Below, piece by piece: positions 42,411 to 52,262 of a stretch of 64,000 nt of DNA (positions are counted from its first letter, which is position 1; each line of letters begins with the position of its first letter). The notes under the pieces are model-generated. The model saw nothing but the letters and a program-made list of their open reading frames with translations. It made no database searches and was not told where the DNA came from. Source of the DNA: an uncultured Nitrosospira sp. (GTDB lineage Bacteria > Nitrospirota > Nitrospiria > Nitrospirales > Nitrospiraceae); NCBI GenBank assembly GCA_900696515.1, contig CAADGK010000101.1, positions 1 through 64,000 on the forward strand, given 5' to 3'. A program made the position numbers and the translations under genes.

Positions 42411-45193
42411 TGACGAACCATCACCATCTTCCTATACATGAAATTCTTCTCTTACTTGAAACTGACGTGGCTCAAGGCCTCGCCTCGGAGGAAGCGGCGC
42501 GGCGAATGAAACGGTTCGGGCCAAATGTCTTACCAAAAGTCAGGCGCCGTGGACCCCTGATCCGTTTCCTGCTGCAGTTTCATCATCCGCTCATCTACGT
42601 GCTGCTGGCGGCGACCATCGTGACGGCCCTGCTGGGTGAATGGGTGGATGCCGGCGTGATCTTCGGCGTCGTGTTGGTGAATGCACTGGTGGGGTTCATC
42701 CAGGAATCACGGGCTGAAGCGGCGCTCGATTCGCTGGCGGCGATGATGAAGACGGAGGCGGTGGTCCGACGTGACGGACAAAAACGGCGGATTGTGTCGG
42801 CGGATATCGTTCCCGGCGACGTAGTATTGCTGGAATCCGGGGATAAGGTGCCCGCCGATCTACGGCTCACGGCCATTCGCGAGCTGCGTGTCGATGAATC
42901 GGCACTGACCGGGGAGTCGGTGCCGGTCGAAAAGGCCGATCACGTCTTGCCTCCCGAGACGGTGGTTGGGGATCGGAAGAATATGGCCTTCTCCGGCACG
43001 TTCGTCACCTATGGCCAAGGTACCGGTGTCGTGGTCGGCACGGGAACAGAGACGGAGTTGGGCCGCATTCACCAATTAATGGGGGAGACAGCACAGCTTG
43101 CCACACCGCTCACGAAGAAGCTGGCCTCCTTCAGCAAGGTGCTCACCGTCGCAATCCTTGGCTTGGCGGCAATCACCTTCGTTGTCGGACTTTGGCGAGG
43201 ACAAGCAGTAACCGAAATCTTCATGGTGGCGGTCGCCTTGGCCGTGAGCGCCATTCCGGAAGGGTTGCCCGCAGCGGTGACCATTACCCTGGCGATCGGC
43301 GTCGGTCGCATGGCACGGCGGCATGCCATCATCCGGAAGCTGCCGGCAGTGGAAACACTCGGCAGCACCACCGTGATCTGTTCGGACAAGACCGGCACGC
43401 TCACCAAGAATGAAATGACTGTCCAGGCGATCTTTGCCGGTGACCGTGTCTTCGAAGTAGAAGGCGCCGGTTATGAGCCGGTCGGCGAAATCCGTGAAAC
43501 GTCTTTAAGCTCGGAAAATCTCTCACCTTTTACCTCTCACTTTTCACTGCTTCTGCCAGCCTTACGCGAAGTCCTGACGGCAGGCGCGTTGTGCAACGAT
43601 GCTCAGCTTGTGGAGAGAGATGGACGGTGGACTGTCACGGGCGATCCGACAGAGGGGGCATTGCTGGTGGCCGCACGAAAGGGCGGTATCGATGTGGATC
43701 AGCTTGCAAGTGACTGTTCCCGACTCGACAGCATCCCCTTCGAGTCAGAGCGGCAATTCATGGCCACGCTGCACCGGCCTGGAGCAACCTGTGACGTCAC
43801 GATCTATCTGAAGGGAGCTGTGGAAAAAGTCATTCAGCTCTGCGATCGGATACTGGCGGCGGACGGAACCGAGCAGCGGTTTGATCCAGAGTACATCCTG
43901 ACTCATGTTGAAGCCTTCGCCGAGCGAGGGCTCCGTGTGCTGGCATTCGCACGCAAGTCGTTGGCGGCTCATACCAGCATGCTTGCCGATCGCGATGTCG
44001 ACGGAGGCCTGACGTTTCTCGGTCTCCAGGCCATGATGGATCCTCCAAGGCCTGAAGCCATTGCCGCTGTGCGTGCCTGCCAGAGTGCAGGCATTGCGGT
44101 GAAGATGATCACGGGCGATCACGCGCTGACGGCGCGCGCCATCGCGAAGCAGATAGGTCTGGACGGTCGTAAGGATCACCGAAACGGTGAATTGAGCGCA
44201 CTGACCGGCCAAGAGTTAGCGGCCATTCCCCAGATGGCGCTCGCGGAGGTTGCCGACCGCACCGCAGTGTTCGCGCGGGTATCCCCTGAGCAAAAACTGC
44301 GCTTAGTGGAAGCTCTACAAGCACGCGATCACATCGTGGCCATGACCGGCGACGGCGTCAACGACGCCCCGGCGTTGAAACAGGCGAACATCGGCGTCGC
44401 GATGGGCCGGGGCGGAACTGAAGTGGCCAAAGAGGCCGCCGACATGGTGCTGACTAACGACAATTTTTCGTCAATCGAAGCGGCCGTCGAGGAGGGTCGC
44501 TGTGTGTTCGATAATCTGGCCAAATTTATTGTCTGGACGCTGCCGACAAATGGAGGCGAGGGCCTCGTGCTGCTGACGGCCATTGGATTAGGGACGGCTC
44601 TTCCGGTGTTGCCGGTGCAAATTCTGTGGATCAACATGACGACGGCGGTGGCGCTTGGTTTGATGCTGGCATTTGAGCCGAAGGAGCCCGGCATTATGCA
44701 ACGGCCACCCCGTGAGCCTGATCAGCCGATCCTGACGGGTGTGTTAATTGAGCGGATCTTGCTGGTCTCAACCTTAATGCTGGCCGGCGCCTATGGTGTG
44801 TTTCTGTGGGAACTGGAGCGCACCGCCTCTGTGGTGGCCGCCCGCACGGCGGCGGTGAACGTCTTCGTGATGGTCGAATTGTTCTATCTGTTCAACTGCC
44901 GCTCGCTGGAACATACGGTATTTCATGTCGGTCTGTTCAGCAATCCCTGGATCTGGCGTGGGATCACCGCGATGACCGGGTTGCAACTCTTGTTGACGTA
45001 CAGTCCAAGCATGAACCAATTGTTCCACACCGCGCCGATAGACGGGCTAGCCTGGGCGCTGATCCTGGCGGTGGCTGTGACCGTCTATCTCGTGGTAGAG
45101 GTGGAGACTTGGTTACGGTTGCAATGGAAGCGGCGCAGAGGGTCGGTCGCATCGAGAAGGGAGAGGGCAGAGGACCATCGACATGCTGCGTAA
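42410..45193 (+). CDS. Cation-transporting P2-type ATPase
   Basis: 927 residues, GTG start. Landmarks: TGES in the actuator domain (DESALTGESVPVEK), PEGLPAAVTITLAIG in helix 4, the phosphorylation motif DKTGTLTKNEM, the nucleotide site KGAVEKV and the hinge GDGVNDAPALKQA. Helix 6 reads NMTTAVALGLMLAFEPKE, unlike SERCA, as in the bacterial P2-type pumps related to stress-induced CtpF. Calcium, manganese or another cation is possible. A decayed C-terminal copy lies at 49605-49862. Confidence 0.93.
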   Translation: MTNHHHLPIHEILLLLETDVAQGLASEEAARRMKRFGPNVLPKVRRRGPLIRFLLQFHHPLIYVLLAATIVTALLGEWVDAGVIFGVVLVNALVGFIQESRAEAALDSLAAMMKTEAVVRRDGQKRRIVSADIVPGDVVLLESGDKVPADLRLTAIRELRVDESALTGESVPVEKADHVLPPETVVGDRKNMAFSGTFVTYGQGTGVVVGTGTETELGRIHQLMGETAQLATPLTKKLASFSKVLTVAILGLAAITFVVGLWRGQAVTEIFMVAVALAVSAIPEGLPAAVTITLAIGVGRMARRHAIIRKLPAVETLGSTTVICSDKTGTLTKNEMTVQAIFAGDRVFEVEGAGYEPVGEIRETSLSSENLSPFTSHFSLLLPALREVLTAGALCNDAQLVERDGRWTVTGDPTEGALLVAARKGGIDVDQLASDCSRLDSIPFESERQFMATLHRPGATCDVTIYLKGAVEKVIQLCDRILAADGTEQRFDPEYILTHVEAFAERGLRVLAFARKSLAAHTSMLADRDVDGGLTFLGLQAMMDPPRPEAIAAVRACQSAGIAVKMITGDHALTARAIAKQIGLDGRKDHRNGELSALTGQELAAIPQMALAEVADRTAVFARVSPEQKLRLVEALQARDHIVAMTGDGVNDAPALKQANIGVAMGRGGTEVAKEAADMVLTNDNFSSIEAAVEEGRCVFDNLAKFIVWTLPTNGGEGLVLLTAIGLGTALPVLPVQILWINMTTAVALGLMLAFEPKEPGIMQRPPREPDQPILTGVLIERILLVSTLMLAGAYGVFLWELERTASVVAARTAAVNVFVMVELFYLFNCRSLEHTVFHVGLFSNPWIWRGITAMTGLQLLLTYSPSMNQLFHTAPIDGLAWALILAVAVTVYLVVEVETWLRLQWKRRRGSVASRRERAEDHRHAA

Positions 45194-45252
45194 GGACTGC
45201 GGATCAAAGCCGGTCGGCTCATGTGTCGGCGATTGAGATAGGACGTCGTGTG

Positions 45253-46455
45253 ATGGCAACCATGAGGCGGATTGCGTCTTGGGCGCTTGTGCTGGGGGTG
45301 AGTGGGATCGTGCTGGCCTCATTCAGTCTCCTCAAAGGATTCCAGGAACGCGATGAACCGATTGAGGCATCGAGTCGTACGGCGCCCCCGTCGTCTCCGA
45401 ATATGGTCACGCTCAAGCCTGAACTCCTGGCGAGTGCCGGGATTGAGGTAGTTCCGATCGTTCGTGGGGAGTTTCGGCTCCATCGAGATTTTCCCGCCGT
45501 CGTCCAGCCGAATGAGAATAAGTTGGCGGAGGTCACGACATTGATTCGAGGACGGGTCGAAGAGGTCTATGTCGACTTCGGTCATGATGTCGAGCGAGGC
45601 ACTGTGCTTGCCTTGGTTCATAGTACGGACATCGGCCTGTCTCAAGCATCCTATTTGAAGGCCGCAGCTCAATCGCACGAAGCCGCCTTAGCCTATGAGC
45701 GGGCCCGTGAGTTGTACGAACATCAAGTGGTGAGCCTGGCCGAATTGAAACGCCGCGAAGCCGCGATGCGGGTGGCTCACGCCGATCTGCGGGAAACCAC
45801 GCATCGGTTGGAGTTGCTCGGGCTGCCGCGTGAGGAGATTCGGCGTTTAGATCGTGAGCGAACTGTCCGCTCAGATGTGCCGATCCGTGCGCCGATTGCC
45901 GGCCGGATCATCATGCGCAATCTCACGCGTGGTGAGGTGGTGGAGATGGGGCAGACCATCTTCGCGGTCGCCGATCTCTCGGATGTCTGGGTCGTCGGCA
46001 ATGTCCCGGAGAAGGACGTGCAGTTCATCCATCACGAGCAGTCCGTCGAGGTGCGGATGACGGCCTATCCCGGCAAGGTCTTTTCCGGCACGATCACCTA
46101 TGTCGGTGATGTGCTGGACTCTGCAACGCGCACCATGCGCTTGCGTATCACGGTCCCCAATCCGAAGAAGCTGCTGAAACCGGAAATGTTCGCGACGGTG
46201 CGCGTGTATGCGGAGCCCGAACCGGAGGTCGCGATGGCGCCGGTCTCAGCCGTGCAACGGAGCGGCGAGTCTTCGTATGTGTTTGTCCAATTGGACGGCG
46301 GGACGTTCGAGAAGCGTCCCGTGGTCCTCGGCCAGGAAACCGACCAGGTCGTCGCAGTGCTGAACGGCCTGCGCGGCGGGGAGCGGATCGTCACCGCAGG
46401 CACATTCGTGCTCAGGTCTGAATTCGAGAAAACGCTGATTGAGCCTGCGCCATGA
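45253..46455 (+). CDS. RND efflux membrane-fusion protein (CusB/CzcB-like)
   Basis: About 400 residues from the ATG at 45253. One N-terminal anchor (WALVLGVSGIVLASFSLL) is followed by a barrel-sandwich/lipoyl domain (LIRGRVEEVYVDFGHDVERG), a helical hairpin (residues about 130-205) and beta-barrel domain (VPEKDVQFIHHEQSVEVRM). It links the inner-membrane RND pump to an outer-membrane channel. Its stop overlaps the pump start. No metal-binding Met or His cluster is visible at the N-terminus. Confidence 0.93.
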   Translation: MATMRRIASWALVLGVSGIVLASFSLLKGFQERDEPIEASSRTAPPSSPNMVTLKPELLASAGIEVVPIVRGEFRLHRDFPAVVQPNENKLAEVTTLIRGRVEEVYVDFGHDVERGTVLALVHSTDIGLSQASYLKAAAQSHEAALAYERARELYEHQVVSLAELKRREAAMRVAHADLRETTHRLELLGLPREEIRRLDRERTVRSDVPIRAPIAGRIIMRNLTRGEVVEMGQTIFAVADLSDVWVVGNVPEKDVQFIHHEQSVEVRMTAYPGKVFSGTITYVGDVLDSATRTMRLRITVPNPKKLLKPEMFATVRVYAEPEPEVAMAPVSAVQRSGESSYVFVQLDGGTFEKRPVVLGQETDQVVAVLNGLRGGERIVTAGTFVLRSEFEKTLIEPAP

Positions 46456-49400
46456 TCGATGCGCTGATCGCCTTGTCGATCCGACGATGGCCGCTTATTT
46501 TGATCCTGACCGGCCTCCTGGCTGCGGCCGGTGTCATGGCCTTCCGTGAGTTACCGATCGACGCATTTCCGGATGTCACCAACATCCAGGTGCAGATCTT
46601 GGCCGACGGGCCGGGCCTGTCTCCGATCGAGGTTGAGCGGCTCATCACCATTCCCCTTGAACTGCAGATGACGGGCTTGCCCGACCTCACTGAAATCCGT
46701 TCATTGTCTAAATTCGCCCTCTCCCAAATCACCGTCGTGTTTAATGATCACGTGGACCTCTTACGTGCCCGCCAGCTCGTCCTGGAGCGACTGCTTGAAG
46801 CGAAGGCGACCTTACCTCCTGGGGTGGAGCCGGTCATGGCGCCGGTGACGACCGGCCTCGGTGAGATTTATCAGTACTATCTGGATGGGCCGAGGGTAGA
46901 CGCGACAAGCTCCGCGGCGCTCGAGGCCGCCCTGACTGAGCAGCGAGTCTTACAGGACTGGGTGCTTCGGCCGCTTCTCAGGACGGTTCCCGGTGTCATC
47001 GATGTGAATGCGTTGGGCGGATTCGTGAAGCAGTATCAGGTCATTATTGATCCGGCCCAGTTGCGCAAGTACAACTTGACGTTAGCCCAGGTCTTCAATG
47101 CGGTTGCGCAGAACAATGCCAATGCCGGCGGCAATGTGGTTGATCGACACGGTGAACGTGCGATTGTACGCGGGTTGGGGCTGGTACGAAGCATCGCCGA
47201 TATCGAGGATATCGTGGTGAAGGAGGCGGGCGGGACGCCCGTGTATGTACGCAATCTTGGTGAGGTACGTATCGGCCATGCCATCCGCCACGGCGCCGCC
47301 GTGCTTAACGGCGATCAGGAAGTGGTGGCCGGCATTGTTCTCATGCTTCGTGGCTCCAATGCGCGACAAGTCGTCGAAGCCGTCAAGGCCAAGATTGAGG
47401 AAGTCCATCGGGCCGGCATCCTCCCCGGGGGGCTGAAACTCATGCCGTTCTACGACCGATCCGAACTGGTCACGGCGGCCCTCGACACGGTCCGTCAGGC
47501 TTTACTAGGAGGGACGATCTTAGTGGCTCTCATCCTCTTCGCCACGATCGGCAACGTTCGAAGCGCACTGATTGTGACGGTGACCTTAATTCTCACACCG
47601 CTGTTGACGTTTCGGATCATGAAGGATCTTGACCTTTCGGCCAACCTCATGTCGCTGGGCGGACTGGCGATCGCCATCGGGATGGTCGTCGACGGGTCAA
47701 TTGTGGTGGTGGAGAACGTGTATCGCCGCCTTTCCACATCCGACGGCTCGCCCGACTCCCGTTGGGACGTGGTACTACAGGCGTCGAAGGAAGTGGCGCG
47801 ACCGACCGCGTTTGCGATGCTCATCATTATCGTGGTGTTTTTGCCGCTCGTGACGTTGGAAGGCATCGAAGGCAAGATGTTCGCCCCATTGGGATATACA
47901 GTCATCATCGCGTTGGTCGTATCGCTGGTGTTGTGTCTGACCGTATCCCCGGTCCTCTGTGCGCTGGGACTCCGCGGCGGGAACCAACGGGAGATGCCGA
48001 TCGTCCGGTGGGCGAAGGCGGGGTATGAACCGCTGCTCCGCTGGGCCCTCGCCCATCGTCGACTGGTGCTGATCAGCGCCCTGTCTTTGCTGGGTGTGAC
48101 GCTGATGCTGGTGCCGTATCTGGGCAAACAGTTCGTGCCGGTCCTGGATGAAGGGGCGCTGACGCCGCTGATCATCCGGTTGCCACGGGTGTCGCTTCCT
48201 GAATCCATCGAATTGGAGAAACGCGCCTTGCAGGCCCTGCGGGAATTTCCGGAGGTCCGCCTCGCGGTCGGTAAGATCGGTCGGTCGGAAATTGGCAATG
48301 AACCGCAAGAGGCCAATGAAAGCGATCCGGTTGTTCTACTGCACCCTCGGGACACCTGGACGACCGCCCGGACTAAAGCTGACCTGGTCGAGAAGATCCG
48401 CCGACGGCTAGCCGAGATCCCCGGCATGTCGTTCATGATGAGCCAGCCCATCCAGCAGCGAGTGGACGAGTTGATCTCAGGCGTCAGAACGGAGTTCGCC
48501 ATCAAGTTGTTCGGAGATGATTTGGATGGGTTGAAGGAACGGGCGGACCAGATCGCTGTCGTGATGAGAACGATCGAAGGTGTAAAGGATGTGCGTGTGG
48601 AGCAGATCGCGGGACAACCGTACCTCACCGTGGATATCGATCGCCACAAAATCGCACGCTACGGCATCAACGTGGCGGATATTCGCGCCATCATCGAAAC
48701 CGCGATCGGCGGAAAACCTGCGACGACGGTCTATGAAAATGAGCGCCGATTCGAGCTTATTCTAAGATTTCCCGAGGAACACCGGAGCACGGTGCGTCAG
48801 ATCGGCGAGATTTTGGTGAACTCGGCGGTCGGCGCGCCGATTCCGCTCAGTGAGCTGGCGACGGTGGAGATGCGCGAGGGCCCGGCGCGGATCAGCCGTG
48901 AACAGGTGCGCCGACGGATCTTTATCGGCTTCAACGTGGTGGGCCGTGATCCCGGCAGCATCGTTGAAGAAGGGCAGCGTAAGCTCGCGGAACGTGTTCA
49001 CTTGCCGTCCGGCTACACCATCACCTGGGGCGGCGCGTTCGAACAGATGGAGCGCGCGATGGCGCACCTCAGGATCGTCGTGCCGATCACGATCGGGCTG
49101 ATCGGACTGTTGCTGGCCCTTGCCTTCAACTCCCTACGCTCCGCGTCGTTGATCGTGGCCAATCTCCCGTTCGCTCTCATCGGCGGTGTGTTCGGCTTGT
49201 GGGTGACGGGGCAATATCTGAGTGTGCCGGCTTCGGTGGGATTTATCGCGTTGTTCGGTGTAGCGGTCGAGAACGGCATCGTCCTTGTGTCCACCATCAA
49301 CGGCATGCGGCAAGAGGGATTCAGTACAGAAGACGCGATTCTGAAAGGGTGTCTCCAGCGCTTGCGTCCGGTCATAATGACGACGCTGACCACACTGCTG

Positions 49401-49571
49401 GGGTTAGCGCCCCTGGCGCTGGCGGAAGGCATCGGCTCGGAGGTTCAACGGCCGTTGGCGGTTGTCGTGATCGGCGGTCTGGTGAGTTCGACGCTGCTCA
49501 CGCTGATCGTGTTGCCTGCCCTCTATCAATGGTTCGAGACGGGCGATCAGTCGGAAAAGGCGCTGCAGTGA
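46452..49571 (+). CDS. Heavy-metal-efflux-type RND transporter (CzcA/CusA-like)
   Basis: 1039 residues with twelve membrane helices and two large periplasmic loops. N-terminal AFPDVTNIQVQI and GLGEIYQYYLDG are typical of HME-RND pumps. The helix 4 motif reads AIAIGMVVDGSIVVVEN, keeping one Asp and the Glu but with Ala where CzcA has its first Asp. The methionine triad of copper-exporting CusA is not seen around FVPVLDEGALTPL. The substrate is therefore uncertain: a divalent metal or another cation. It is coupled to the fusion protein by a 4-base overlap. Confidence 0.94.
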   Translation: MIDALIALSIRRWPLILILTGLLAAAGVMAFRELPIDAFPDVTNIQVQILADGPGLSPIEVERLITIPLELQMTGLPDLTEIRSLSKFALSQITVVFNDHVDLLRARQLVLERLLEAKATLPPGVEPVMAPVTTGLGEIYQYYLDGPRVDATSSAALEAALTEQRVLQDWVLRPLLRTVPGVIDVNALGGFVKQYQVIIDPAQLRKYNLTLAQVFNAVAQNNANAGGNVVDRHGERAIVRGLGLVRSIADIEDIVVKEAGGTPVYVRNLGEVRIGHAIRHGAAVLNGDQEVVAGIVLMLRGSNARQVVEAVKAKIEEVHRAGILPGGLKLMPFYDRSELVTAALDTVRQALLGGTILVALILFATIGNVRSALIVTVTLILTPLLTFRIMKDLDLSANLMSLGGLAIAIGMVVDGSIVVVENVYRRLSTSDGSPDSRWDVVLQASKEVARPTAFAMLIIIVVFLPLVTLEGIEGKMFAPLGYTVIIALVVSLVLCLTVSPVLCALGLRGGNQREMPIVRWAKAGYEPLLRWALAHRRLVLISALSLLGVTLMLVPYLGKQFVPVLDEGALTPLIIRLPRVSLPESIELEKRALQALREFPEVRLAVGKIGRSEIGNEPQEANESDPVVLLHPRDTWTTARTKADLVEKIRRRLAEIPGMSFMMSQPIQQRVDELISGVRTEFAIKLFGDDLDGLKERADQIAVVMRTIEGVKDVRVEQIAGQPYLTVDIDRHKIARYGINVADIRAIIETAIGGKPATTVYENERRFELILRFPEEHRSTVRQIGEILVNSAVGAPIPLSELATVEMREGPARISREQVRRRIFIGFNVVGRDPGSIVEEGQRKLAERVHLPSGYTITWGGAFEQMERAMAHLRIVVPITIGLIGLLLALAFNSLRSASLIVANLPFALIGGVFGLWVTGQYLSVPASVGFIALFGVAVENGIVLVSTINGMRQEGFSTEDAILKGCLQRLRPVIMTTLTTLLGLAPLALAEGIGSEVQRPLAVVVIGGLVSSTLLTLIVLPALYQWFETGDQSEKALQ

Positions 49572-49604
49572 ATATGGGCGATGCCCTTTCGAGTACGATC
49601 TCAG

Positions 49605-49862
49605 ATGCCATATTGCTCGTCGTAATGCACCGTATTGTATATCCGTCTGTTCAATAATTCTTGGTTTTGGTGAGGGATAGCTGACATGAGAGAGGTGCAA
49701 GTCTTGTTGCTGATAGTCCGAGCCTGAGCCGAAAGTTCCAGACGGTGAACTGCCAGGGTGCTGATGCTGCCGGCGGCAGTGACTGTCGCTCTCTCGTGGT
49801 AGACCTAGACACTTGGTTATGGTTCCAATGGAAACAGTGGCGGGGAATAAAACGCCGTCTTT
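49605..49862 (+). pseudogene. Decayed C-terminal fragment of a P-type ATPase
   Basis: This stretch aligns throughout with the end of the ATPase gene at 44890-45140. Translation with one stop gives TVLYIRLFNNSWFW (compare TVFHVGLFSNPWIW) and later VVDLDTWLWFQWKQWRG (compare VVEVETWLRLQWKRRRG). Frameshifts and stops prevent coding. Nothing else is seen in the 49572-49942 gap. Confidence 0.75.
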
Positions 49863-49942
49863 CTGGGAGCGCACAAGTCTAGGTTGTCGGGGAGTGAATT
49901 TATCACGGAATATTATCTATATCCGTATCATGAAGGAGACGA

Positions 49943-50497
49943 ATGATGAGTGAACTGGTGTGTATCGCATTTAAGGATTCCAGCACAGCTGATCGAGTCT
50001 TGAACGAACTGCGTGCGATGGAAAAAGACTATGTGCTTGACTTGGAAGATGCAGTGATCGTCGTTCGTGATATGGATGGGAAGGTCCATCTTAAACAGTG
50101 TGTCGATGTGTTTGGTGGTGCAACGACACAAGGCGTGGCCCTGGGCATGTTGTGGGGCGGACTCATGGGCCTGCTGTTTCTCAATCCCCTGGCGGGCCTT
50201 TTCGGCAGTCTCGCTGGGGGAGCTGGTGCCGGAGCGTTCACTACGACGGCAAGCGAGTACGGACTCTTGAACGACTATGGGATTCCCGATAAGTTCATCA
50301 AGGACTTGGGGGGCACCCTCACGCGAGGCACCTCGGCCATTTTCTTGCTGATCCGGAGTGCTGATCACGACAAGCTACTAGCCAGCTTCTCACGATACGA
50401 AGGAACCATCCTCACGACATCGCTGACCGCAGCGCAGGAAGAGAAGCTGCGGGTTGCACTGGCTCAGGAACAGAAACACACGAGAGGGAGGGCGTAA
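49943..50497 (+). CDS. DUF1269 membrane protein
   Basis: 184 residues (ATG at 49943 or 49946; AAGGAG ahead). The N-terminal ferredoxin-like half (LVCIAFKDSSTADRVLNELRA) is followed by a glycine-rich membrane hairpin (GVALGMLWGGLMGLLFLNPLAGLFGSLAGG split around residues 68-97) and a C-terminal part with IPDKFIKDLGGTLTRGTSAIF. This is DUF1269, common in stress regulons; the function is unknown. A 3' fragment of a second copy is at 52055-52200. Confidence 0.88.
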   Translation: MMSELVCIAFKDSSTADRVLNELRAMEKDYVLDLEDAVIVVRDMDGKVHLKQCVDVFGGATTQGVALGMLWGGLMGLLFLNPLAGLFGSLAGGAGAGAFTTTASEYGLLNDYGIPDKFIKDLGGTLTRGTSAIFLLIRSADHDKLLASFSRYEGTILTTSLTAAQEEKLRVALAQEQKHTRGRA

Positions 50498-50632
50498 TAG
50501 TACCTTCCGCAAACAGGTTCGCGCGATGATCGTGTATGGGGCGACAGCCGTGATGCCGATAGCGTGTATGTTATACGGTACGTTCATTAGTATGAATCCG
50601 ATGAACTGAAGGGCATCATCTTCTTGATATTG

Positions 50633-50875
50633 CTTAACGGGTGCGGCTTGCCTGGTGGTGCTCTGCAGTTCCGTGGTGACACACATGCTCGGGGTTTCGG
50701 GTACACTCCTTGCTCTGCTGGATTCGGATCTGCTCACCAAATCAGAGCTGGACTCCGAGGATTTTCCCACTCTGAGCCGGAACGACCTCTGTTGTTCCAC
50801 TCGTTCCCTAAGGTTCGTCTTGTGCTCCATCTTCCGGTGCTAGCCGCGTCGGTGTTTGATCCCCCCGCTGCCTAG
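50633..50875 (+). pseudogene. Frameshifted paralogue of the 52263 gene
   Basis: One frame encodes HMLGVSGTLLALLDSDLLTK; a shifted frame encodes the end LVLHLPVLAASVFDPPAA. The intact paralogue at 52263-52562 has QMLGVPITLIGVMDSDLLEK and LVLQLPVLATSVFRPPAA. The shift lies near 50780-50790. The gap 50498-50632 has only a short open stretch without a recognisable product. Confidence 0.7.
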
Positions 50876-50983
50876 TCAGATCCCGATTGGCTATTGGGAG
50901 GGCCGCTGTATTCGGCAAGCCCATGTCCGATAGGGGAGAAGGGCAGTGTTCCGCGAATATCCATGAAATAAGGAGGAGATGTG

Positions 50984-51871
50984 ATGAAAGAACTGTGGTT
51001 GACTCAACTCATGGAACAATTAGCCGAGTGGGCGACGCACTCAGGAATCCGTGTGTTGATCGTCGGCCTGGCCATGATGGTCCTGCTGACGATGACAAGA
51101 CAGGTGGTCAAGCGTCTGAGACGTCTATACGAAGGCACCTTGCCCGGTCCGGCACAGCGCAAGCGGGCCAATACGCTCACGCAGGTCATACGCGATGTCG
51201 CCCGCGTTCTCATTCTTGCCGTCGGCACGATGATGGTCCTGTCCGAGGTCGGCATCGATCTCAAACCGCTGCTGGCTGCCGCCGGCCTAGGCGGATTGGC
51301 GATCGGCTTCGGCGCGCAGAGTTTGGTGAAGGATGTCATCTCAGGATTCTTTATCCTGCTGGAAGATTCCATCGCCGTGGGCGACGTCGTCGAGATCGCT
51401 GGTGTGAGCGGTGTTGTCGAAGAGGTGAAGCTGCGCGCCATCACGCTGCGTGATGTGTCCGGCAGTGTGCACATTGTGCCGAATGGGATCGTGGACCGTG
51501 TCAAGAACATGACGAAAGGCTACTCCTATTACGTGTTCGACATCGGCGTTGCGTATCGGGAAGACGTGGATCACGTGATGGCGGTGTTGGTTGAAATCGC
51601 GGCGGAACTCCGAGCCGATCCTGTGTATGCTGCGGACATTCTGGATCCGCTGGAGATGCTCGGCGTCGATCGCTTTGACGATTCCGCCGTGATCATCCGA
51701 TGCCGTCTCAAGACGGTGCCTACCCAACAATGGCGGATCGGACGCGAGATGAATCGGCGGATCAAGAAGACATTCGACGCGAAGGGAATCGAGATCCCGT
51801 TTCCCCATCGGACACTATACTGGGGACAACCGGGGCAAGTACCGGGAGCATTCGCTCAAACCGGTGCCTAG
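50984..51871 (+). CDS. MscS-family mechanosensitive channel
   Basis: 295 residues from the ATG at 50984 (AGGAGGAG ahead). Three N-terminal membrane helices, the last being the pore helix in LLAAAGLGGLAIGFGAQSLV, are followed by the beta domain (GDVVEIAGVSGVVEEVKLRAITLRD split) and the cytoplasmic vestibule to about residue 275. It releases solutes on hypo-osmotic shock. It lies between the two copies of the DUF1269/small-gene pair. Confidence 0.94.
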   Translation: MKELWLTQLMEQLAEWATHSGIRVLIVGLAMMVLLTMTRQVVKRLRRLYEGTLPGPAQRKRANTLTQVIRDVARVLILAVGTMMVLSEVGIDLKPLLAAAGLGGLAIGFGAQSLVKDVISGFFILLEDSIAVGDVVEIAGVSGVVEEVKLRAITLRDVSGSVHIVPNGIVDRVKNMTKGYSYYVFDIGVAYREDVDHVMAVLVEIAAELRADPVYAADILDPLEMLGVDRFDDSAVIIRCRLKTVPTQQWRIGREMNRRIKKTFDAKGIEIPFPHRTLYWGQPGQVPGAFAQTGA

Positions 51872-52054
51872 CCATGCGCCCCGCTCATTACAGTTGAAGG
51901 TTCCGTTTAGCGTGACGTGCTTATGGAACGCGTTATGTACAAGCAGCAGAACCGGTTACGCAGAAAAGAGCAGGGCGACTGATCGATCGATTTGTCGCGG
52001 GAGCCATTGCCTTTATGATGGCTTGGGCATGGGCCAGATTCAATCGCCATTGCT

Positions 52055-52200
52055 CATTCAGGCACTCATCCGGTCGGCTTCTCACGATACGACGGAACCA
52101 TTCTCACGACCTTGCTACCACGGAACAGAAAGAGAAGCTTCTGGCTGTGCCGGAGCACAAACACAAAGAGCAGCGAGGCGGGACATTGCATACAGGGGAA
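52055..52200 (+). pseudogene. 3' fragment of a DUF1269 gene
   Basis: The bases around CTTCTCACGATACGA and the following segment match the end of the DUF1269 gene (50370-50490). It is out of frame with any start. Upstream, 51935-52050 can encode a hydrophobic piece (FVAGAIAFMMAWAWARF) of another origin. The fragment shows a duplication of the DUF1269/small-gene pair. Confidence 0.7.
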
Positions 52201-52262
52201 ACCCGTCTGTAAATAATGGCTGCAAACATGTCAGCATGGTTCGTATTTGATAAACTAATCTC

